A DNA stretch of 19,462 nt from positions 107,949-127,410 of the forward strand of contig DJEW01000016.1 in NCBI GenBank assembly GCA_002431965.1. The letters are read 5' to 3'. This stretch comes from Clostridiales bacterium UBA5888. GTDB lineage: Bacteria; Bacillota; Clostridia; Oscillospirales; Oscillospiraceae. The notes beneath the pieces are model-generated. The model saw only the letters and a list, made by a program, of their open reading frames with translations. It did no database searches and was not told the origin of the DNA. The position numbers were made by a program, and so were the translations under genes. How positions within the stretch are numbered: position 1 is the stretch's first letter; each line of letters starts with the position of its first letter. This document shows, piece after piece, positions 16,191 through 19,462 of the stretch.

Positions 16191-18497
16191 GGTCATTTTC
16201 TCCTTATATTTCTTTATTTTGTTATTGCGCTTGTGATCACGGCTCGCATCATAGAGCCTGAAGAGATTGAGCCGCAGTGCATTTGTCACGACACAGAAGC
16301 TGGAAAGGCTCATCGCCGCCGCGCCGAGCATGGGGTTTAGCGTCAGACCCAGGGACACGAACGCTCCTGCCGCAAAGGGTATGCCTATGGTGTTGTAGAA
16401 GAACGCCCAGAAGAGGTTTTCATGGATATTGCGTAGCGCGGCGCGGCTGAGGCGTATTGCAGCCGGAACATCGCTCAGCCGGCTCTTCATCAGCACCACA
16501 TCCGCAGCATCAATGGCAACATCCGTGCCCGCGCCGATGGCAATGCCGATATTCGCGCGTGTGAGCGCCGGGGCGTCGTTTATACCGTCGCCGACCATCG
16601 CAACCTTGCCCTGCTGCATCAGGCGGCGTATAACATTCTCTTTCCCATCCGGCAGCACTCCGGCAATAACCTCGTCAACGCCCGCCTGAGCGCCTACAGC
16701 TTTCGCTGTGCGCTCGTTGTCGCCGGTCAGCATTACAACGCGTATGCCCATATTTTGCAGCTCCTGTACAGCCTGTGGGCTGTCCGGCTTTATGACATCA
16801 GCCACGGCGATGATACCGCAAAGCTGCCCGTCGTAGGCAAACCACAGTGGGGTCTTACCGTTCCCGGCGAGCGTTTCCGCCCTCTCGCGCATCGCGCCCG
16901 GAATCTCCGCACGCTCCGAGATGAAGGCAATGTTGCCGCCGCACAGAGACTTCCCGTCCAGCATCGCCTCCAGCCCGTTGCCGGGAAGCGCCTTGAAATC
17001 TGAAACCTCACGTGCTGCGCTCCCCTGCTCCTGCGCATATTGCAGCACGGCGCGCGCAAGCGGGTGCTCGCTCTTCCTTTCAAGGGCATATGCAAGCGTC
17101 AGAAGCTCATCTGCGGTCACGCCATCCGCCGGGATAATGTCAGTCACGCGCGGCTCTCCGGCGGTTATAGTGCCGGTCTTGTCGAGAGCGACGATTCCGA
17201 TACGTCCCGTCTCTTCAAGCGAAGCCGCAGTTTTGAACAGTATGCCGTTTTTCGCGCCCAATCCGCTGCCGACCATGATGGCGACAGGTGTTGCAAGCCC
17301 CAGCGCACAGGGGCACGAAATGACAAGCACGGATATACCGCGCGCGAGCGCAAATCCAACCTCACGTCCAAGAAGCAGCCACACAACGGTCGTGATGACA
17401 GCAATGGTGATGACCGCCGGGACAAACACGCCTGATACCTTGTCCGCGATCTTGGCGATCGGCGCTTTTGTTGCCGCCGCATCGCTGACCATCCGGATTA
17501 TCTGAGAAAGCGTCGTGTCCTCGCCAACTCGCGTCGCACGGCACTTCAGAAAGCCTGATTGATTGACCGTCGCGGCAGAGACAGTATCGCCCGGCGCTTT
17601 ATCCGCCGGTATGCTCTCCCCCGTCAGCGCCGCCTCATTCACGGCGCTCTCGCCCTCCAGCACAACCCCGTCAACGGGTACGCTCTCGCCGGGACGGACG
17701 AGGAAAATGTCTTCCTTCTGCACCTGCTCAATGGGCACGGTCTGTTCAGCGCCGCCGCGCAGTACAGTCGCGGTTTTGGGTGCGAGCTTCATCAGACCCT
17801 TGAGCGCATCTGTCGTTCTGCCCTTTGACCTGGCTTCGAGCATCTTGCCGACGGTTATGAGCGTGAGGATCATTGCGGAAGACTCAAAATACAAGTCCAT
17901 CATGTAGCTCATCACGCCGTCCGCGTCGCCCTTTACCTGCGCATCAGTCATGGCGAAGAGCGCATACGTGCTGTATATGAAAGCCGCGCTCGCGCCGAGC
18001 GCGACAAGCGTATCCATATTCGGCGCACGGTGCCACAAGCTCTTGAAGCCGCTGATAAAAAAGCGCTGGTTTATCACCATGATGACGATCGTCAGCAGCA
18101 TCTGCGTCAGACCCATGGCAATGTGGTTTCCATCATAAAACGCAGGCAGCGGCCAGCCCCACATCATGTGCCCCATAGAAAAATACATCAGCACAATGAG
18201 AAATCCCAGCGACCATATAAGCCTGTGCCGGAGCTTCGGCGTTTCGTGATCCTCCAGCTGCGCCTCCGCTTCGGAAGGCGACGGCATCGACTTGCCCGCA
18301 CCCTTGAGCGATGCGCCATAGCCCGCGTTTCTGACTGCGGATATGACCGCGTCCGGCGCGGCATTCCCCTCAACGCCCATGGAATTTGTCAGCAGGCTCA
18401 CGGAGCACGCCGTAACGCCTTCGACCTTTGACACCGCCTTTTCTACCCGCGCCGAGCATGCTGCGCAGCTCATACCCGTCACATTATACTGCGTCAT
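15981..18497 (-). CDS. copA: Copper-exporting P1B-type ATPase CopA with in-frame C-terminal CopZ domain
   Basis: Membrane pump that exports Cu(I) using ATP. 838 residues: N-terminal heavy-metal domain with GMSCAAC (Cys11, Cys14), eight membrane segments between about 93 and 745, actuator TGES at 292-295, metal-binding CPC at 395-397, phosphorylated Asp439 in DKTGT, the HP motif (His478-Pro479) of P1B pumps, and GDGIND at 636-641. The last helices carry YNTIGIP and MLGAAAMSLSSFCVVTNALRL, the YN and MxxSS features of Cu(I) transporters. The chain runs without a stop into a second heavy-metal domain (770-838) with GMMCPHC (Cys781, Cys784), the size of a whole CopZ. GGAGG (18512-18508) is ten bases before the ATG. 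It follows csoR by 20 bases and shares its CsoR-controlled promoter. The linker 758-767 is AT-rich, unlike its surroundings, and contains a Shine-Dalgarno sequence. Confidence 0.95.
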   Translation of the reverse strand: MTQYNVTGMSCAACSARVEKAVSKVEGVTACSVSLLTNSMGVEGNAAPDAVISAVRNAGYGASLKGAGKSMPSPSEAEAQLEDHETPKLRHRLIWSLGFLIVLMYFSMGHMMWGWPLPAFYDGNHIAMGLTQMLLTIVIMVINQRFFISGFKSLWHRAPNMDTLVALGASAAFIYSTYALFAMTDAQVKGDADGVMSYMMDLYFESSAMILTLITVGKMLEARSKGRTTDALKGLMKLAPKTATVLRGGAEQTVPIEQVQKEDIFLVRPGESVPVDGVVLEGESAVNEAALTGESIPADKAPGDTVSAATVNQSGFLKCRATRVGEDTTLSQIIRMVSDAAATKAPIAKIADKVSGVFVPAVITIAVITTVVWLLLGREVGFALARGISVLVISCPCALGLATPVAIMVGSGLGAKNGILFKTAASLEETGRIGIVALDKTGTITAGEPRVTDIIPADGVTADELLTLAYALERKSEHPLARAVLQYAQEQGSAAREVSDFKALPGNGLEAMLDGKSLCGGNIAFISERAEIPGAMRERAETLAGNGKTPLWFAYDGQLCGIIAVADVIKPDSPQAVQELQNMGIRVVMLTGDNERTAKAVGAQAGVDEVIAGVLPDGKENVIRRLMQQGKVAMVGDGINDAPALTRANIGIAIGAGTDVAIDAADVVLMKSRLSDVPAAIRLSRAALRNIHENLFWAFFYNTIGIPFAAGAFVSLGLTLNPMLGAAAMSLSSFCVVTNALRLNLFRLYDASRDHKRNNKIKKYKEKMTMKKTLKIKGMMCPHCEATVKKALEAVPGVADAQVSHVSGTAVVTLTAPVDDSALKSAVEAKDYTVTGIE
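16200..16205 (-). promoter_or_regulatory. Internal Shine-Dalgarno sequence inside copA, before the CopZ domain
   Basis: AAGGAG on the minus strand, well placed for the ATG at 16190, within a 30-base stretch (16226-16197) that has only five G/C bases. It looks like a former intergenic gap read through in frame. Confidence 0.65.
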
Positions 18498-18517
18498 TTC
18501 TGTTTATCCTCCACAAT

Positions 18518-18826
18518 TCACTTCATGAGCTTTTGCAGCGTTGCAACAAGCTCATCTATGACCTCATCCTTGCCATTGCGTATGTCATCCGCCACACAGG
18601 TGCGGATATGGCTGGCAAGTAATTCTTTATTGAACGCATTCACCGCCGCGTTCACCGCTGCGGACTGCACAAGTATATCCGGACAGTACGCCCCGTTCTC
18701 TACCATGCCGCGTATGCCGCGTATCTGTCCTTCAATACGGCTGAGCCGGTTTATCAGTCTGGCGTATTCCTCCGGCGTTCGTTCCTTTTTTCTCTGTGAG
18801 CAGCAGCAACAGTTCTTTTCCTCCAT
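18518..18826 (-). CDS. csoR: Copper-sensing repressor CsoR (DUF156 family) with N-terminal Cys cluster
   Basis: Cytosolic four-helix DNA-binding repressor that releases DNA on binding Cu(I). From ATG 18826 it has 102 residues. The Cu(I) ligand set is Cys48, His73, Cys77, with the same spacing as Cys36-His61-Cys65 of Mycobacterium tuberculosis CsoR; RINRLSRIEGQIRGIRGMV-like first helix (about 22-43) and YCPDIL fit the family. Just after the start is a run of four cysteines (6-9, KNCCCCSQRKK), not part of the core site. AAGGAGGAG (18840-18832) is five bases before the ATG; an in-frame ATG at 18850 has no such site and lies close to operator DNA. It is the first gene of csoR-copA and sits next to two G/C-tract operators, which supports copper and not formaldehyde or nickel sensing. 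Confidence 0.93.
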   Translation of the reverse strand: MEEKNCCCCSQRKKERTPEEYARLINRLSRIEGQIRGIRGMVENGAYCPDILVQSAAVNAAVNAFNKELLASHIRTCVADDIRNGKDEVIDELVATLQKLMK

Positions 18827-18855
18827 GCATACTCCTCCTTCATTCTTCATTTCAG

Positions 18856-18872
18856 ATACCCCATGGGGGTAT
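18856..18872. promoter_or_regulatory. CsoR-type operator 2 (start-site proximal)
   Basis: ATACCCCATGGGGGTAT, a pseudo-palindrome of C and G tracts as in known CsoR boxes. It is the exact reverse complement of the second copy at 18882-18898 and covers the expected transcription start of csoR. Confidence 0.85.
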
Positions 18873-18876
18873 TTAG

Positions 18877-18905
18877 AATATATACCCCCATGGGGTATTT
18901 GTCAA
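18877..18905 (-). promoter_or_regulatory. Promoter of the csoR-copA operon
   Basis: On the minus strand TTGACA (18905-18900), exactly 17 bases, TATATT (18882-18877). The spacer is almost entirely occupied by operator 1 (18882-18898). Expected transcription start is near 18870, inside operator 2. Confidence 0.85.
18882..18898. promoter_or_regulatory. CsoR-type operator 1 (in the promoter spacer)
   Basis: ATACCCCCATGGGGTAT, the reverse complement of the copy at 18856-18872, with nine bases between the two. A repressor bound here would sit between the -35 and -10 of csoR. Confidence 0.88.
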
Positions 18906-18935
18906 TGCCGAAATGCATTTTTGTGCAAGCTGACG

Positions 18936-18964
18936 TTGCACTGTCAGACCGTATTTGCTATAAT
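18936..18964 (+). promoter_or_regulatory. Promoter of ridA
   Basis: TTGCAC (18936-18941), 17-base spacer, TATAAT (18959-18964) preceded by TGC (extended -10). Expected transcription start is near 18971, about 34 bases before the ridA ATG. The -35 lies 38 bases from the nearest CsoR operator, so CsoR control of ridA is possible but not indicated. Confidence 0.75.
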
Positions 18965-19004
18965 GCATATGCAAATATTAAAACAAATGAAAGGTCGTAT
19001 CAGA

Positions 19005-19385
19005 ATGGCAGTTGAAATCATAAACGCTCCCAACGCACCCGCGGCTATCGGTCCTTACTCGCACGGAACAAAGTGCGGCAATATCATCTTCACCTCCGGT
19101 CAGTGCCCGTTCTACCCTGAAACAGGGGAGGTCGAGCGCGACGTAAAGAAGGCGACTGCACTGGCTCTCAACAATGTCCTTGCTGTTGTTGAGGCAGGCG
19201 GAGGCAAAAAAACAGATATCGCAAAAGTGGAGATTTTTGTCCGGGATCTTGCAAACTTCGGCACGATAAACGAAGTATACGCCGAATTCTTTGGCGCTCA
19301 TAAGCCCGCGCGCTACTGTGTGCAGGCAGCAGCGCTTCCAAAGGATGTCGAGCTTGAGATCGCCGCAACGGCGTACCTTGGATGA
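19005..19385 (+). CDS. ridA: RidA family enamine/imine deaminase
   Basis: Small cytosolic trimeric enzyme that hydrolyses reactive enamines/imines such as 2-aminoacrylate released by PLP enzymes, protecting those enzymes. 126 residues with the family blocks NAPAAIGPYSHG (10-21), FTSGQ (29-33), PARYCVQAAALPKDVELEI (101-119). Arg103 and Glu118 have the same spacing as catalytic Arg105 and Glu120 of E. coli RidA. The ATG at 19005 has AAAGG about ten bases upstream. The open frame extends far upstream through the csoR region, but that part is antisense to csoR and lies upstream of the promoter, so it is not coding. It is divergent from csoR-copA and ends 77 bases before the window edge, where nothing else can be called. 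Confidence 0.94.
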   Translation: MAVEIINAPNAPAAIGPYSHGTKCGNIIFTSGQCPFYPETGEVERDVKKATALALNNVLAVVEAGGGKKTDIAKVEIFVRDLANFGTINEVYAEFFGAHKPARYCVQAAALPKDVELEIAATAYLG

Positions 19386-19462
19386 ATTGATTCATCAACG
19401 GATTATTCCCCCGTTCGCGCATATTGATTCCCCATATGACGAAAGCACGGAAAGCGCCGCTC

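Noticed and set aside
18525..19004. Long N-terminal extension of the ridA reading frame (160 extra codons)
   Set aside because: It runs antisense to csoR, through the operators and the ridA promoter, and has no family similarity; the ATG at 19005 gives the normal RidA length.
19386..19462. Start of another gene at the right edge
   Set aside because: Only 77 bases with no supported start, motif or promoter.

Overview
The window looks like a chromosomal segment of an anaerobic, low-to-moderate-GC Bacillota, most likely a gut- or rumen-type Clostridia (Oscillospirales-like). This is inferred from AGGAGG-type ribosome binding sites, TTGACA/TATAAT promoters, a Ktr-type potassium system, a CsoR/CopA copper module, a cellobiose phosphorylase and the style of the proteins. 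No rRNA, tRNA, CRISPR array, insertion sequence, phage gene or attachment site was seen. The species cannot be named from this window.

Layout, left to right. (1) 1-2136 (+) is the 3' part of a cellobiose phosphorylase gene, cut by the window edge; a bidirectional terminator follows. (2) 2236-3153 (-) is a CorA-type divalent cation channel. (3) Divergent from it, 3332-6211 (+) is a two-gene unit: a fused alpha/beta-hydrolase plus HxxxDG acyltransferase protein, then a zinc-ribbon, six-helix membrane protein. This is the least understood part of the window. (4) About 6288-8105 (+) is an FtsH protease of a divergent type (HEIGH instead of HEAGH). (5) 8242-13753 (+) is a complete five-gene peptide/oligopeptide-type ABC importer operon: lipoprotein, two permeases, two ATPases. 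It has its own promoter, an intercistronic hairpin after the binding-protein gene, and a closing hairpin. (6) 13818-15825 (-) is ktrB-ktrA, a gated potassium uptake system, with its own promoter. (7) 15981-18826 (-) is a csoR-copA(-copZ) copper-efflux operon. Its promoter is covered by two CsoR-type operators, and copA carries an in-frame CopZ domain at its 3' end preceded by its own Shine-Dalgarno sequence. (8) 19005-19385 (+) is ridA, divergent from csoR. The last 77 bases hold no gene that can be supported.

How the genes work together. The copper operon senses Cu(I) (CsoR), exports it (CopA) and probably buffers it in the cytosol (CopZ domain). KtrB is the potassium channel and KtrA its nucleotide-binding gate. 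The ABC importer genes are ordered binding protein, permease B, permease C, ATPase D, ATPase F, with overlapping or close-packed starts. The other genes are independent housekeeping or metabolic units.

No large unknown defence or mobile system is visible. The most notable items are the hydrolase-acyltransferase fusion with its membrane partner, and the copA-copZ fusion in which a free CopZ could also be made from an internal start. No intergenic stretch exceeds 300 bases. Several starts were moved from the longest reading frame on ribosome-binding-site evidence (lipoprotein, both permeases, ATPase D, KtrB, CsoR, RidA, FtsH).
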